DNA of 64,000 nucleotides from Trichobilharzia szidati (GCA_944472155.2 OX235271.1:37560633-37624632), one strand, 5' to 3'; shown: positions 24,671 through 37,890, counted from the stretch's first letter. Numbers and translations: made by a program. Notes: generated by a model from the letters alone, not told the origin.

Positions 24671-24678
24671 TATATAAG
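24671..24678 (+). promoter_or_regulatory. TATA box of the secreted-protein gene
   Basis: TATATAAG lies 47 bp before the ATG at 24725, so a start of transcription near 24700 would leave a short leader. Confidence 0.55.
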
Positions 24679-24724
24679 CGTCAAACTATCTCCACACTGC
24701 TACCTGGATTAAGAAAGTGAGAAA

Positions 24725-26218
24725 ATGAAGGCAGCTGTGCGAAATGTATTTATCTGCTCTCTGGTACGTTCTCTAATTGTCTTAGACAATATTTTGATCC
24801 ATGTTTGTGTTTGCTACCGTAGATGACAGCACTTCTGTTGTGTCACCTAACTGAATGTAAACCAAGTGGAAGTCATGGGAACTGTAACATTCAGAAACAA
24901 TATGAATTATGCGTTACTAAGACTAAAGATGGCATACTTAATCGTGAGTCCAGTGTATTTTACTTTGAAATCGAAATGATGCGTAGTGATATTTTGAAAA
25001 GATTTGTGCATATATTTGTGTAGAGAGTGATGACCGCAGACGACAAGGGGATGTGCAACTGTGCAGGAGTCAACCCCACAGCCGCCTGGTTAGTGGTTGG
25101 ACGCTGTGATATCAGAATTACGAGGCACAAGTGCTAAGCATACTGTGGTTATGGGTGATATCTCTCAGTCACCAGTGTGTGCGAAATATCTCCCTCTCTC
25201 TTTCGAATTATATATATATATATTCATAAATTTATATTCAAACATAAGTATGAATACACTTACAAGTTATCTGGACGAAGCGACATCGTTTCTCAGGGAA
25301 AAGCCAGTGACATTAACAGACTTCATATTGTCCAAATGGAACTTCGCCCTTCTCTGCTCATCGAACAACATATAAACAGATAAGATTTCCTTCATCTTAC
25401 TACTGCGATGAAATGTTGAAATGTTTTCCGAATGTGATGAAATCGTTCTCGCCTCCAAAACCATTTATACGCAATATAGTAGTAGTGGTGTAGATCTGTG
25501 CCCCCTTAATCGTATTTTACCATCTGCTCCATTCTTGTGTGATTCAAACCTTCCATGACTATCTGTATGTTGGTTGATTCCTTCTGTTGATCTCCTTGCC
25601 ATCTCACCACCTTCAGTAGCATTAGTGAACGCATTATTGGAATTACAATTTTCAACGGAATGGACACATCAGACATTTGAAAATAATATTTGATAGTAAT
25701 GATTGGTGTTTCATATTAACTAACCTGGTGTGATCAGGAAGGAAATGACGAACTGACGTCATCATCACTACCAGTAAAAGTCAATGCAAATTTTACAATG
25801 CACAGTCAGTTACCTTTTATAAACGTTGCTCATTATTAATACTTCTCGAAGAAGATGTTTTGGGTATTAATATGCATATTACAACCAGCTAGAATCATTC
25901 ATCTCTCCTAAAATGCAGTCATTGTATTTTTTCTGTTTTGCTTCTACAGTGATTCCCGATTTGGATGTGTCCTCTATGAAGTATGCTGTAAATGCGGACA
26001 ACAATGGTTTCATGAGAGAATGCCTGAAACACAAAGCTTGCGCAGTGGAAACATTCTTGTGTTTCTTCGGTGAGCTAGTTAAACCTGAGTGGGCAGATTG
26101 TTTGAGTAAAGAGAAATTACAAGTGATAAAGGACTTCTATGAACATTTGAAAGCCACGGGAAACACACCAATGGAACTGGATCTCGGAAAATTTGATAAT
26201 TTTCATCAATTCAAATAA
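24725..26218 (+). CDS. Small secreted cysteine-containing protein, three exons, family unknown
   Basis: Exons are 24725-24763, 24823-24943 and 25950-26218, giving 142 residues. Exon 1 (MKAAVRNVFICSL) joins in phase 0 to exon 2 (MTALLLCHLTECKPSGSHG), making an N-terminal signal peptide split by a 59-nt intron (CTG|gtacgt ... ctaccgtag|ATG). Exon 2 ends AATC|gtgagt and exon 3 begins ctacag|TG, forming a Leu codon. The mature part has six cysteines, in NCN, ELC, REC, KAC, FLC and ADC, and looks helical in its second half (LVKPEWADCLSKEKLQVIKD). No membrane segment follows the signal peptide. I do not recognise the family; a short split signal peptide plus a small cysteine-containing body fits many lineage-restricted fluke secretions. 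A TATA box lies 47 bp upstream. Clean splice sites and phase support a real gene. Confidence 0.75.
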
Positions 26219-28200
26219 CATCCATTTGTGTAGCCTTAAATTCTGCGGATATCTTCAATATCTCTAACTCTTTCTTTTTTTCTCTCTCTCTCCCTGAATA
26301 TGTTTCATTCACACACATGTACGTAGAATGTGTTGACATATTAATGTGAGTGTACAACTTGGCATATTCCCTTGAAAGACTACTGATTTTCTTATTTAAA
26401 CAAGTGAATGTACGATGTGGTGATGTGATGTCATTTCTAATATTTCCGAAAACTTGTTTTTCTGTGTACCTGATTTTCAGCCATCCCTCCAGCATCCTCC
26501 ATATTTAATTACTTATTACCCTCTTCAGTGTGTATTCCAGTTTGGTTTGTGTAAGGTGAAATACAGTCAATGATTTCATATCGTTTTATTTTCTCTTGTC
26601 AATTAGCTGGAAGTAATAAGTGTTGAAATTCGCTGCCAGTGCATTGGGAATGGTGTCAATATCATTCGATTGTTGAGTATTTATTTTTCGTCATGCAACT
26701 GAAACGTCGTCTTTGTAAACCGAAATCTTCATCATAAAGCATAATCTGGAATTTGTTGCTGTAGTACATTCCGATGATGTTTGTATTATGGAGTATATTT
26801 CTTCACCGAATGAGACGATATCACTCGGTTATACACAGTGTATACAGCATGTTCTTCGCCGTAGTTTGGGCTGATTATTTATCTCAGACGGTTGGACAGT
26901 CCGTACACATCACACATCCGAACACAATACCTCATCACTTTTGTCTTGTTCGATGTTATACAACTACCAAATAGTCTGAGTTTACGTCTTTCAAGCGAGT
27001 TACAAACTACATTTTATAATCTACAACGGTGCGATTTCGGGTTGGTGTTGACTAGATCGTCTCATTCGAATCAGGTTTATGATGTTGACGCACGATTCAC
27101 TAATGAATATCTGTCACTGTGTGGACCGGAGTTACACACTTCTCGTTTCAGTGGAGATAGTTTGTGAATGATGAATAGTAGAGCTAGAAATCTCCTCATA
27201 TCGATTTCATTTTGAGGTGTTATCGCCAGATGGTATGATACAGTAATTCGCATCTGCGTGCACGTTGGTATATACCAGTGACTGGTAGTAGTCATTGCCT
27301 GTCTCTCATATCGACGAGTAGTGTTTCTTTCAGTGCGATCTCGTGTGATATCTAGAAATTCTATTCTGTATTCTCTGGCTTTAGCACTAGGTGAAGTTGG
27401 CTTTCACAGTGATAAGACCTAGATAAACACAATGAGGAATAATAAATAGATGACTCGTCTTCGCTGTAGACATGTACTCCTGAACATTCTCTGTCACAAG
27501 AGCCTTCTGAGTGAACAAATCTTGATGTGTATCGTCAGTAAAAACACTTTCCGAGAAATGGATCATTCAGCATCGAGCATCCTTCATTCAGGTAGCTTAA
27601 CTTACAACCGATATCCGACCATCAAACCATCTGGTGTATTGGAAGTCATGACAGTCAATTCACCTGGAGGTTAGGACGAAACTCATTAGTACTCACCAAC
27701 AACTGATATGCACAACACAAACACCACTGAAGTGAACGATTCGCATGAATCCATCTGGTTGGCTTGTCTTTCTTGAGATAAAATCAGTCAAATCTGGCAT
27801 ACAAGAGAAAACACACACGGACACAGACACACACACAAACCTCAGATCAGTGAAGGGTTAAAGTGATAATACAACTCACTTGACGTAAACGGCTTCACTA
27901 ATTCTAATTACCGAGACCGACTCGTTGTGTTCTGAGTGTAGGAAAGCAATCCCCACCTCCTAATGTTTACCTGACGGAACTTCCTTGAGACACACACGCA
28001 GACACAAAACGATCCAAAGACAGTCAAATGACGATTATTTTCGAATAAATTGCGGCACTCTCAAGCAACAATAACATCAAAAACTCACAATCACCTGAAT
28101 AGTGGCGTTAGGCGGCTACACAGTGAATGTGATTCTCCGAGTACAAACAAAATACTCAGAATCCAGTGGAGTATTCCCGAATGGGTGGGATCTGAAATTC
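26219..28200. other. No gene recognised
   Basis: Contains the 3' flank of the secreted-protein gene. Short open frames show no domain, and I see no repeat family. Confidence 0.5.
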
Positions 28201-28206
28201 TCTTCA

Positions 28207-28233
28207 AAAGAACCACACACACACACACACACA
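28207..28233. repeat. (CA)n microsatellite
   Basis: About a dozen CA units; shorter CA-rich stretches occur at 27810-27840. Confidence 0.8.
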
Positions 28234-28664
28234 CCAACTCTACCCAAGGACAGTCTAAGAGATGAATCATTTTCATTCACTCAAACACTCATTCACTTCG
28301 TGAAACAACACAGCATCAGTGTATGAACAGCTTCAAAGGAAAGTATTAACATTATAGGTTGAACAGAGAAACAGATGAACAATAAGAATCAAATGAATAT
28401 GCGATATGCGAATATCGAAATAAGGATGTACAAACAGTTCAGGGAGTAAACGGATGATAATTCCATAGTTATCTGAAACACCCAATTAAGCGTGGAATAT
28501 TGTGATTAGACGGCTCACGAGAGATTTTTCAAACAATGATTCCGTCGCAACACAATCGATATTTCGTGTATCGTTCATATTCTAACACCGGAACAAGTCA
28601 GTAATTCATGTGGCTGACAGAATTGCACAAAACGCTTTCAAACATAGATGATTAAAACAATCAG

Positions 28665-28862
28665 TGTCTTTGATAAATTTCAATAAGGCATTTAGAAGAC
28701 AAATTTCGCGAGATGATATCCTCATTTCGTATTTTCTTTACAACCGCTTTACAACTAAGATGGGTAACAATCATAAAATACAGTGCATGACAATTACTCA
28801 GTTATATAAGAAAACTGAGTAATTGTCATGCACTTTCTTTCAGTGTATTTAACCATGTTAGT
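28665..28862. repeat. Solo PLE terminal repeat folded as a palindrome
   Basis: 28668-28805 matches the terminal repeat of the PLE at 42.2-45.1 kb (AATAAGGCATT, TTTCGCGAGATGATATC, ACAACCGCTTTACAACTAA). It then turns back: GTGCATGACAATTACTCAGTT at about 28784-28804 is mirrored at about 28814-28834, and the mirror continues in decayed form to about 28862 (CCATGTTAGTTGT). No coding part is left. Confidence 0.8.
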
Positions 28863-29920
28863 TGTTATGCAGATGTGAAGACACATAGATGACTCAAATT
28901 ACACTGTCTAGTTTCACTGAACACAAACACCACATTCACTCGATACGCGCTGTACACACGCATTTCATGCAGTTGACGCAGAACAACCAGTACGTTGAGA
29001 AAGACGACGTGGACTACTAAGTCAACTAGCATACAGACAGTCAATCGAAAATTGTAGGCTGCCACATACTGACCAATAAACCACAGATTGATGGATAAAA
29101 ATAAGTAATAATGCCTTATGTTCGGTGAAACGGTAGACAAATTTTGACAAACCTCACTGACTCAATTCCAGTGTGTTGACAATCAGACATTGTGCACATG
29201 AAATCTGTCGAAATCAGTCATCCACACTGTCCAACAAAGTATGCGTTCTCACATGGCAGAATTCGTCAGGCGGTGACGATCATGTCACACTGTCACCAAA
29301 GTTCACTACGATAACAATATGAGTGAGAAGTGCACTAACCAGACACATTGTCACCTCATCAGTCGTATTCGTGATCTCAACCGTATCTGTGCAATAACAT
29401 GATATCTAGTGTTGATGATGCACATGCATATTCTCCGCGTAGCTATTGTCCAAATCACGCGTATTCAGAGCATGGATTTGCGCACAGATAGATATCCGAC
29501 CATTGTTTGTTGTTTCGCACAAAGTCTCACTCCTCATTTCTGATCTTCTTTGGTAGTCCCCATGCCTGCCTGAGAAACAGTCTGCAGGTGGCAATACACT
29601 ACGCATATTCTCACCAAAGCGTCTGTCTCATACAGAATCGATGACACGGGTTAGTAATTCAGAATACCATTAAACTGCATACACTGAAATATGACTTGAT
29701 TCTTTCCAATCGAGTTGAGTGCAACAAACCGATCAGCACATTTTTGCTGAGGTTATGTTAATTCTCATTTTTCTTCAATCCTATCTCATTTGTAACATTT
29801 TGAAATAATTTGGGCATTGGGTATATGATATTCATCATAACGAAATTTTTGTATATCCCAATGAATTATTTTATCTCACTATCTATTAGTATCCCCATAA
29901 GCGAAAGTTTTGATATCATA
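28863..29920. other. No gene recognised
   Basis: The minus-strand open frame at 28865-29140 is rich in hydrophobic residues but has no domain or splice context that I can support. Confidence 0.5.
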
Positions 29921-29923
29921 TCT

Positions 29924-30120
29924 GTGCGTCGGTGGCACAGCGGTCATGACTCTCGCCGATCATGCACATGGTCCGGGGTTCGATCCCCTGCCGACGCATA
30001 CCTGATATCTATGGTTGGCCCGCAAATTTTGTGCTACTGATATCACATGCTGGAAATTCCATACCTGTACCAAAACATACGGTGTGAAATCAAGCTGTAA
30101 TCAAAAAAATAAATAGAAAT
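29924..30120 (+). mobile_element. SINE A
   Basis: The head starts GTGCGTCGGTGGCACAG, with box B GGTTCGATCCCC and a 7-bp acceptor-like pairing. Tail A follows and ends GAAATCAAGCTGTAATC plus an A-rich run. It is one of the best-preserved copies. Confidence 0.9.
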
Positions 30121-30229
30121 AAAATAATTTCTGGAATTATGCACTACCCTACCGCAAAATTGTCCACTTGACACCAGTGAAATAATTGAGAGCTTAAAAT
30201 TCTTTCTGAGAAGTTATTATTTTAGTTTC

Positions 30230-31165
30230 AAAGTGAATTTATATACATAGACAAATGGTGTTTTTCTGGGTTCATCAGTTTTCCCAATAGTCGCTGATCG
30301 TTTTATGAATAGATTCGAAGATAACTCCTTTTCTGTCATGCTCACGCCTAAAATATGTCTAAGATACGTTGTTGATACATTTGGAATGCTAAAATGAGAT
30401 CTACACATTTTATTCTTGGAGAAACTGAACAATCTATCTTCCGGTATTAAGTTTACTTAGGAAGCAGAATTAGATGTCGGTGAACCACTATTTCTAGGCT
30501 GTTTAGGTAAGAGGAAGGAAAACGGACATTTTAATATATCTTTATTCAGTAAGATGAAGAAATATCAAACATTATTGGGACTCTCAAGCAAAAAAACTAC
30601 TCAAAGAACTTCATGAACAAAACCGACACTGACATTAAATATGGTCGAACATGTACTCCTAAGCCACGGACCTCACCAGGTTGTCATTCCATATAGATCA
30701 GAAACATCTGATGATATCAGAAGAGTACTCAAGAAGCACGAGATCAGAGTTTTCTTCAAAACATCGTACACATAAAAAAGCAAGCTTGTCCTTATGAAAG
30801 ACCAAATCCCTGAGGATTCCCTATCAAATTGTGTCAATAAAATAAAATGCTTGGGATGTGATGTGATATACAAACATCGTGAGAAATCAAAATCAGAAGA
30901 AATGAACACCGTGGAGCAGCTGCTCGACCACGCAGAAATCCAGTTGAACTAGAAAAGCGTGAAGAATCATCAACCACAGGTCTACACGCTATACAATCGG
31001 GTCACAAAATTGATTTTGACAATGTCGAAATCATTATCCAGAAAAAATCCAGAAATCACAAAGAATGTCTAATATCATAAGCACTTCATATCAATTGAAA
31101 TTCAAATAGTCTGAATAGGAATGATGGACTTTAAAGGAATTTCACTGATTGCAACACCTTCCTCG
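30230..31165 (+). mobile_element. Penelope-like element 3' region, frameshifted
   Basis: Plus-strand fragments in alternating frames match the PLE layout. KEIYTFYS/KLNNLSSGIKF and AELDVGEPLFLGCLG come first, then ISLFSKMKKYQTLLG, VIPYRSETSDDIRRVLKKHE, and QIPEDSLSNCVNKIKCLGCD (start of the GIY-YIG-type endonuclease). Last are IQSGHKIDFDNVEIIIQKK and HKECLIS. The family resembles the outer PLE at 41.5-46.6 kb more than the inner one. It is 5'-truncated and dead. Confidence 0.75.
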
Positions 31166-34100
31166 ATGAAGTGACGAAATCAACACAAATATAAGCAATT
31201 TCAAGATGAAAGCACATGCTGACTTTGTAATATTATACACTTATCAAATCCAACAACCTATATGTGGATTTGCCATATTTACTCACTGGTCAACTTGACA
31301 ACGACGACATAAAAGTTACCTCATGCAGAAGAAGGATGATTAAGTTAGCTATAAACTATGAGCTGAGATTTCACAAATTCTGGTTTAATGACTGTGCAAG
31401 TGCGAGTATACTCCTCATGGCAATTTAATGATAAATGTTATGTTCGAAATAGTGTTGTGAATATTCATGATGTTACTGGTTACTCTGGCAGTGGCATGTT
31501 ATAACGATATCTTTATTCTGGACAGTATTTTTAAAGTGTTCAAAATTTTCAGAGGAGTTAATTGCAGGATATTTTGCCTTCGTACAATATCCTCAAGTAA
31601 AATATTCATTGACGGTGTATTCTGTGACATAGTTGTATTTAAGCTCAATGAGCACAATCCATTCCATTAGGCGATATCTGCATTGTTTCCTTCAAGAGAT
31701 CCACGATATCTAGTTGAAATCCAATTGCAAGTTGTTCAGAAGTACATCTTGAGACCGCATGGACATAACTGAAGGATGGTGATCTCATGTATTGGAACAT
31801 GTTGCCACCCACCGTCAGGTCTTTCCTCAAGTTCAGTAAGCACCTGCGAATCACGCTATGGCGTTTTAAATTTACCTCGCTTCTGGTTTTCTCGTCTTTC
31901 TGTGGCTAGAACAGTAGCAGTCAGTTGGATTTTTGATTTGCCTTAGTCAGGTGTTGTCGTTTACGGTTTTATGTGGTTGCGTTATGCGTGGCTCTCAAGT
32001 AACTGTGATGAATATAAATGGAACATTTGACTATTCTAAAGGTGTTTCACTGTTTTCATACAGACACAATACTTTTTTCTCTGTACAATCTCTCGGGAGT
32101 GATTAAGCGTTTTGGCAGCTATCAGTGACTGCGATCCCATGGATCCCAATCCATTTCTTGAGTTGTGACTCACGAATTGGCTGTGACAATCTGTGGTAGT
32201 AATGTGCTTTTCAAAGGAAGCCTTTTTCTAGGAGTTCATCTCAGATAATCAGTGCTAATAGAAGCAGCACAAATGTAAGAAGCTGAGGACGAACTGAAAG
32301 ACTTTCATAAAGTGAGGAACGTATAGACTGATAACAGTGTTGACATTTTGCAGAGACTACGTTCACATCCGGAGGAAAATTCGGTGGATGATGGATATTG
32401 CATTGTAGTGAAACAACTTTATGGAGCGTGTATGTTTCCCTCTAATATTTCTCTCCCTCAGACCGCTAACAAAGTATGATTCGTACCCACAATAACTAAT
32501 AGTTGATGATATTATATGTGCGTAATTTTCATGATATTTTTATGTGTTCCACATTTCAAAAGAAGTGTAAATTATGATAACTGAATTTATTAAATATGAC
32601 TTAAAGTCATATATATTTTCATGCAGGCTGATCATGTAAATGAATTTAATCCCTATCAAATTTAGGAGTGTCGAGTCGTAATGAGGTTTCTCAGTTAGTT
32701 AAATTCAGTGGGAAGCAGATCTGGTCGCATTCAGATGATGACATCCGAAATCCACCAACGAGTGTCTTACGACTTATCATCAGACAGATTTGCAAAATCA
32801 CTTGTAGGAATTGATTCTACATACAACAACAACAAGCAAAGGTAAGTACACTCATTCGCTGGTAACCATGCAGATATTCTTTATTCCAGTTTGTGATACC
32901 AGACAACTTTGGATGTGGGCGTACAGTTCTGTTTGATTGAATTTAGAAAGAACTGAAACGTGACGCAATTTGGATGCTGGATAGTTTCCGTCGAACAATG
33001 GGAGATACTTCCCAAACCAATACTTTCGTCTGTGCTCAGCCTATATATGTGAATAAACTTGTTTGCGTTCCATTGAAATAAAAATGTTCATCTAATATTC
33101 TTGTGTTCTATTTGATATGCATGCGGTACACTAGACCGGTACTCCTTAGGATATATACTGGTTTTTATATGTATGTGTAATTTTGGACGAAATTTATCGA
33201 TTAGAATAGGTGGTGACGTATAAAGAATCTAGTCAATCCTGAAAATCTGACTAAGTTTCGCGATTACGTCTCCTAGCCATAGGTGACGATGATAAAATCA
33301 CCCAAACTATGTATTTGAAATATAAGAATAGAACTTGAGCACTGCGGTGGAATCTGATTTCGTATAAGATTAAGTGTATTCAAAAGTAGCACATAACCAT
33401 TATTTCACTTGAAGCGTGATGTCAGTCCATATGATTACAGGTGTTAACGTATAATTCGACATTAAATTTACATGAGACGAATATTTGAGTAGATGGAGCT
33501 GCAGAGATCTAAGCACTATTTCACTTTCTCAGGTCTCATTGATATTTTAAGGCTCCATTTCGTCATGATGACAGATTTATTTTCGCTCAAATAGAATAAG
33601 GAAAGTATGGAAAGAAGGATGGGACTTGTACTTAATGAAAGATAATAAAAAGCAAATGCCTGCATACAATCGTTTGTCGTAATTATTTCGGCAGTGTTGA
33701 ATTGCTGTGACCAGGTTGACTGACGTGACCGTACTTCAGCAAACAGGTGAATAAAGTGTATTTCCGAATCCGCTGCAGTTAGAGAAAAGTAGTATGAAAG
33801 TTAAACACTTTATATTTGCCGATCTTCTCTGACAAAAGTTCATTCGCCTTTCTCATTCTGTGGTCATGACAGAATTCTTCTGTGGTTTCCACTATCACGC
33901 ACATTGTTCCTCTTGTCAAGTACACCACTAAGCAATTGACGAATACATGTGTCTGGCATCATTCTGAACCTTGAAAGATGGTTCACACATCTGAAAGATA
34001 GTAGTTATGGAAACTGGGGTAACACTTGTTTCTATGTATTCATAATATTTCCTTTGACAGAGTTTCTTAGCAACAGTTTGCAGTATTCCCAGTGACTTGG

Positions 34101-34480
34101 TAGGAATCATGATTTCACGTTCATTTTCATAGTAGCATGCAGTAACTGCGTATGCCTAACCAGTGTAACCTTAACATCGCAAAGTCTCTGTAGACAGGCT
34201 GTTGAATAATAAACGGTTAAGAAATATGAGACATAAGTGCAACCTCCATATCCTCCATAGCCATTTCTGAAGGAGCTCAAAATACCTTAGTGATCTGAAA
34301 ACGAATGATTTTTAGGACTGATATGACTTACGTAACAGGTATACTAGTTGTGGGATGCAGCTGCAAGCTACTTTTCGACAGAAAGGTAATACTAATTGTG
34401 GGCAGTGTTAAATTCAACATCCAACTCACCTGAACCTACTAATTGTATTTTCGTTTGACAAATTTAATGTACACACACAT
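31166..34480. other. No gene or element recognised
   Basis: About 3.3 kb of AT-rich sequence where I find no coding exon, RNA gene or repeat that I can name. Confidence 0.5.
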
Positions 34481-34484
34481 GTAA

Positions 34485-34565
34485 AACAACCATATATATT
34501 TACGATTGTACAGCTATGAAAATGAATTCGCCGAAAAGAGACTCTTCGCCGAACTACTTGTCTTC
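34485..34565 (+). repeat. Copy of a recurrent TTCG hairpin motif
   Basis: The stretch CATATATATTTACGATTGTACAGC (shorter match) followed by GAATTCGCCGAAAAGAG and CTCTTCGCCGAA is an inverted-orientation relative of the repeats at 35.66 and 63.83 kb. Confidence 0.5.
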
Positions 34566-35663
34566 TGTCTATTAAAATGCAAAAGAAACATCCATAGTAA
34601 TCCACTTGTCCCAATGCACACTGATATTGAGGTATGAAGATGACATTTGACGCGATAAGCAGTTACGGCTTTCTAAAGTTTCATGTGACAATGTAAATTC
34701 TAGCAGTATCACATCTTCGGCTGAGCAGTTTCAACTATGTACTGCATCAAAATGAACATAACCGTCGCAAACTTCGACCGCTTGTCTCATTCATCATATG
34801 ATTTGCTCGAAGTATCATGAACGATTTCATGCATCACGGATGAAATTAAAAAAGTTGAAGCACCTTAGAACAGACATCTAACTTATATCTGTGGATATAT
34901 TCTCTATCAAAAGCAATCAACAATATCAAACTTTTAAAGCTCCCAAACAAAAGTAGGAGTGGTTTCTATGTATACCATTTCAAGTGCATATCTTATTTCG
35001 TAATAATTCATCTGGGATGTCAAGACGCTATTACGCATAAATACGAAAATGATGCAAGAAAATATCGTTTTCCCAAACTGAAGAAGACTCAAATAAATTG
35101 AATTTAACTCATTTTCACACAAATAGACGCTTATATCACCTGTATAGGCATGAACACGATAACCAATACTATGCGCGAAAGTAAATCTCGAAAGTGTTTA
35201 TCCTCACTCATCAGGAGTTTGTAAACACTTTAAATCCACACAAGAGTAAGCAATACCAATAAAGGTCATATCTTTTAAATCGACCAAAACAAAACGAATA
35301 ACAGAAAATACATGCAACACAGGGGAACGGAATTTGTTAGTGAATTCAAAAGAGTTCTGTGAATTGTCATGATGCTACTGATTACTATGATAGTAGGTGA
35401 CTGTCAATTTGAAGGAGAATTCAAGTAACTTTCACTCGTGTTTTTCTTTGGTCTTGTGTTCTAAATCAGCATACTATAATTATTTGTGTTGTTTAATGTG
35501 TGTGCGTGCTTGTCAGAAGTGTAACCTAGTAAATTTTGAGTAGACTCCTTGATTTAAGATTAGAACTTGTGCACTGTGGTACAGCATAATTCCATTGTAG
35601 ATAAATTTTAATTTTTCAAATCATGGAAAATTCCCATTGTAACATATAGAAAATCAATACAAA
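34566..35663. other. No gene recognised
   Basis: AT-rich non-coding sequence. Confidence 0.5.
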
Positions 35664-35829
35664 TGATTCAGCGAAGAGATTCTTTCCAACGAATTTATTA
35701 TCAAGCTGTACAATCGTATATATATGGTTTTTAAGAAGTTATATCCGGTGAGGGAATTGAAACATAGGTGTGAATGCATAAAATAATAATAATATGAAAT
35801 GCAATTAAAACTAAAATGTTTGTGATTAT
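35664..35829 (+). repeat. Dispersed repeat, copy 1
   Basis: About 165 bp, nearly collinear with 63828-64000. Both share TTCAGCGAAGAGA at the start, GTACAATCGTATATATATGG, TTATATCCGGTGAGGGAATT and TAAAACTAAAATGT near the end. The family is unnamed. Confidence 0.8.
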
Positions 35830-35894
35830 AATCGTAGTTAAATGTCAAGTGGCAAAGCAAATTAATGTCATATATAGAATAATTCATAGGATAG

Positions 35895-36576
35895 ATAGAA
35901 CTTGAGAAAGGTGTGCAATTATAAGATTAGTAGACAAATCGAAAATGACAATGGAAAGTCGATCACTAAAGAAGTGGAGCAAATGAAACACTGGGTTGAA
36001 CACTTCAGAAGACTTCTAAATCCACCGCCACCTACAACGCATCCAATAATACCAACAGCTGAATCAGAACTACCAGTGGACATGAACTCTTCGACGAAAG
36101 CAGAAGTCCTGAAGACCATAAAGATGCTAGAAAACTGGAAAAGCAGCATGATCAGATGGAATCTCAGCAGTAGCATTGAAAATGGACTCCGAGACATCAG
36201 CAGATTGGATGACACCAATACTGGAGTAGGTGTGTTAACAGAGCAAGTTACCTGCAGACTGCAGTGAAGGCTACTTATTCAAACTGCCAAAGGATGGAGA
36301 CTTAAGTCAATGCAAGAACTGGCGTGACATTGTGCTTCTGTGTATCCCAAGTAAAATACTAAGCCACATCATCCTGGAGAGAATCAGACAAGCCGTGGAT
36401 GAAAAGCTTCGACAGGAATAGGCTGGATTCTGGAGAAACAAGTCATGCATCTATCAAATCGCAATACTACGCACCATCATTGAACACAGCTTTGAATGGC
36501 AGTCACCTCTCTATCTCAACTTCATTGATTTTATTAGGCCTTTGACAGTGTCGATCGAGAGTTGATTTGACAACTA
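35895..36576 (+). mobile_element. SR2-type LINE, 5' portion before SINE insertion
   Basis: The sequence covers the linker and first reverse-transcriptase motifs: KSITKEVEQMKHWVEHFRRL, NPPPPTTHPIIPTAESELPV, SSTKAEVLKTIKMLENWKSS, then in shifted frames HPGENQTS and, after stops, FDSVDRELI. It joins the copy resuming at 36786. Several frameshifts make it non-functional. Confidence 0.85.
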
Positions 36577-36785
36577 CGTCGGTGGCACAGTGGTTAGGAC
36601 TCTCGCCGACCATGCACATGGTCCGGGGCTCTATCCCCCGCTGACGCACACCCGATATCTATGGTCGGCCTGTAAAATTTGGGCTACCGATATCCATGCT
36701 GAAAATTCCATGCCTGTACTGAAAATACGGCGTGGAATCAAGCTGTAACCATAAATAAAAAAAAAAAGTAAAAATAAAAATAATA
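36577..36785 (+). mobile_element. SINE A inserted in the SR2 copy
   Basis: The head starts CGTCGGTGGCACAGTGG; tail A ends GTGGAATCAAGCTGTAACC and a long A-rich run. SR2 coding is broken at FDSVDRELI and resumes on the other side. A short ACTAC occurs at both edges and may be part of the target duplication. Confidence 0.9.
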
Positions 36786-37890
36786 CTACATAGTGCCGCT
36801 AACAATTATGCACTTCTTCCAACAGTTGTACGACAATGCTGAATGCCAAGTAATCTACAACGGCAAGCTCACGGAACAATTCGAATTGAAGTGGGGAGTA
36901 AGACAAGGCTGGCTGGCTGCCTACTATCTCCAGTGATTTTCCCTATTACGGTAGACTGGATAATGAGACAGAGAGCGGCAGGCAGCGAGGAAACAGGCAT
37001 AAAATAGAGCAACTCAAAACTTAGAGGATCTGGACTTCGCCAATGATATATGATAGATGTCCGATTCTCCACAAACTGGAAAATATGCAAGTGCAAAGCG
37101 ACAAGTTGGCAGAAGAAGCATCAAAGATAGGAGGGACTTCAGGTAAATATAGAGAAAACAGAGGTGATGAAGATTCCTGGCCAACAGTAATAGCAAGAAC
37201 AACAGACAACAATCAGCCAGCATAAATGGGAGAGATCTGAAAATAGCAACCTCCTTCACTAACCTACCTACCTGGGAAGCATCTTCTTCAACTACTAGCG
37301 GACGAAACTGATGGAGATACCAAAGCGAGGATCGGGAAAGCAAGGCAAGCTTTCATTATTCTCAAGTCTGTGTGGCAATCAGCACCACTCAGCATGAAAA
37401 TTAAGATACAGATTTTCAACTCCACTGTGAAATCAGTGCTACTCATTATACGGATCAGAGACGTGATGCTGCATCAAGAGAGGCACTTCGAACAAACTAC
37501 AGAACTTCCTCAACAGCTGTCTTCACTCAATACAGCTCAGCATCAGATGGCCGGCCAGAAAAGATCAGCAATAGTGAGGGGTCTCTGGCAATGAGCGAAC
37601 CAACCAAGCAGGAACCGATTGTGGAACAAATATGCAGGAAGAAATGGAGGTGGATTGGCCATACTCTGAGAAAACAAACCATCAAGTCACAGCACACGCC
37701 AGATCATTGCTCGAGTTGGTTTTCAGTGTGAGGGTGACTTCGAGGAGGTCATGTGAAGAGGGGATGAAAGCATGTGGGCAGATGTGCGGCCAGGTAAAAA
37801 AGTTGGTGGAGAACCGAATGCAATGGAGACGTGTGGCTGAGGCCCTATGTTCCTCTAGGATCTAAAGAAAACAATAATAATAATTTTTTA
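36786..37890 (+). mobile_element. SR2-type LINE, 3' portion after SINE insertion
   Basis: Resumes with NAECQVIYNGKLTEQFELKW and GVRQG, then VDWIMRQRAAGSEETG and LEDLDFANDI, where catalytic FADD reads FAND. Later come TKARIGKARQAF-like text, QIFNSTVKSVLL, WPYSEKTNHQ and EALCSSRI, and a tail of AATAAT repeats at 37873-37886. It is inactive. Confidence 0.85.

Noticed and set aside
28865..29140. Hydrophobic minus-strand open frame resembling a membrane protein
   Set aside because: No domain, no splice context, and the hydrophobicity can come from T-rich codons in AT-rich DNA.
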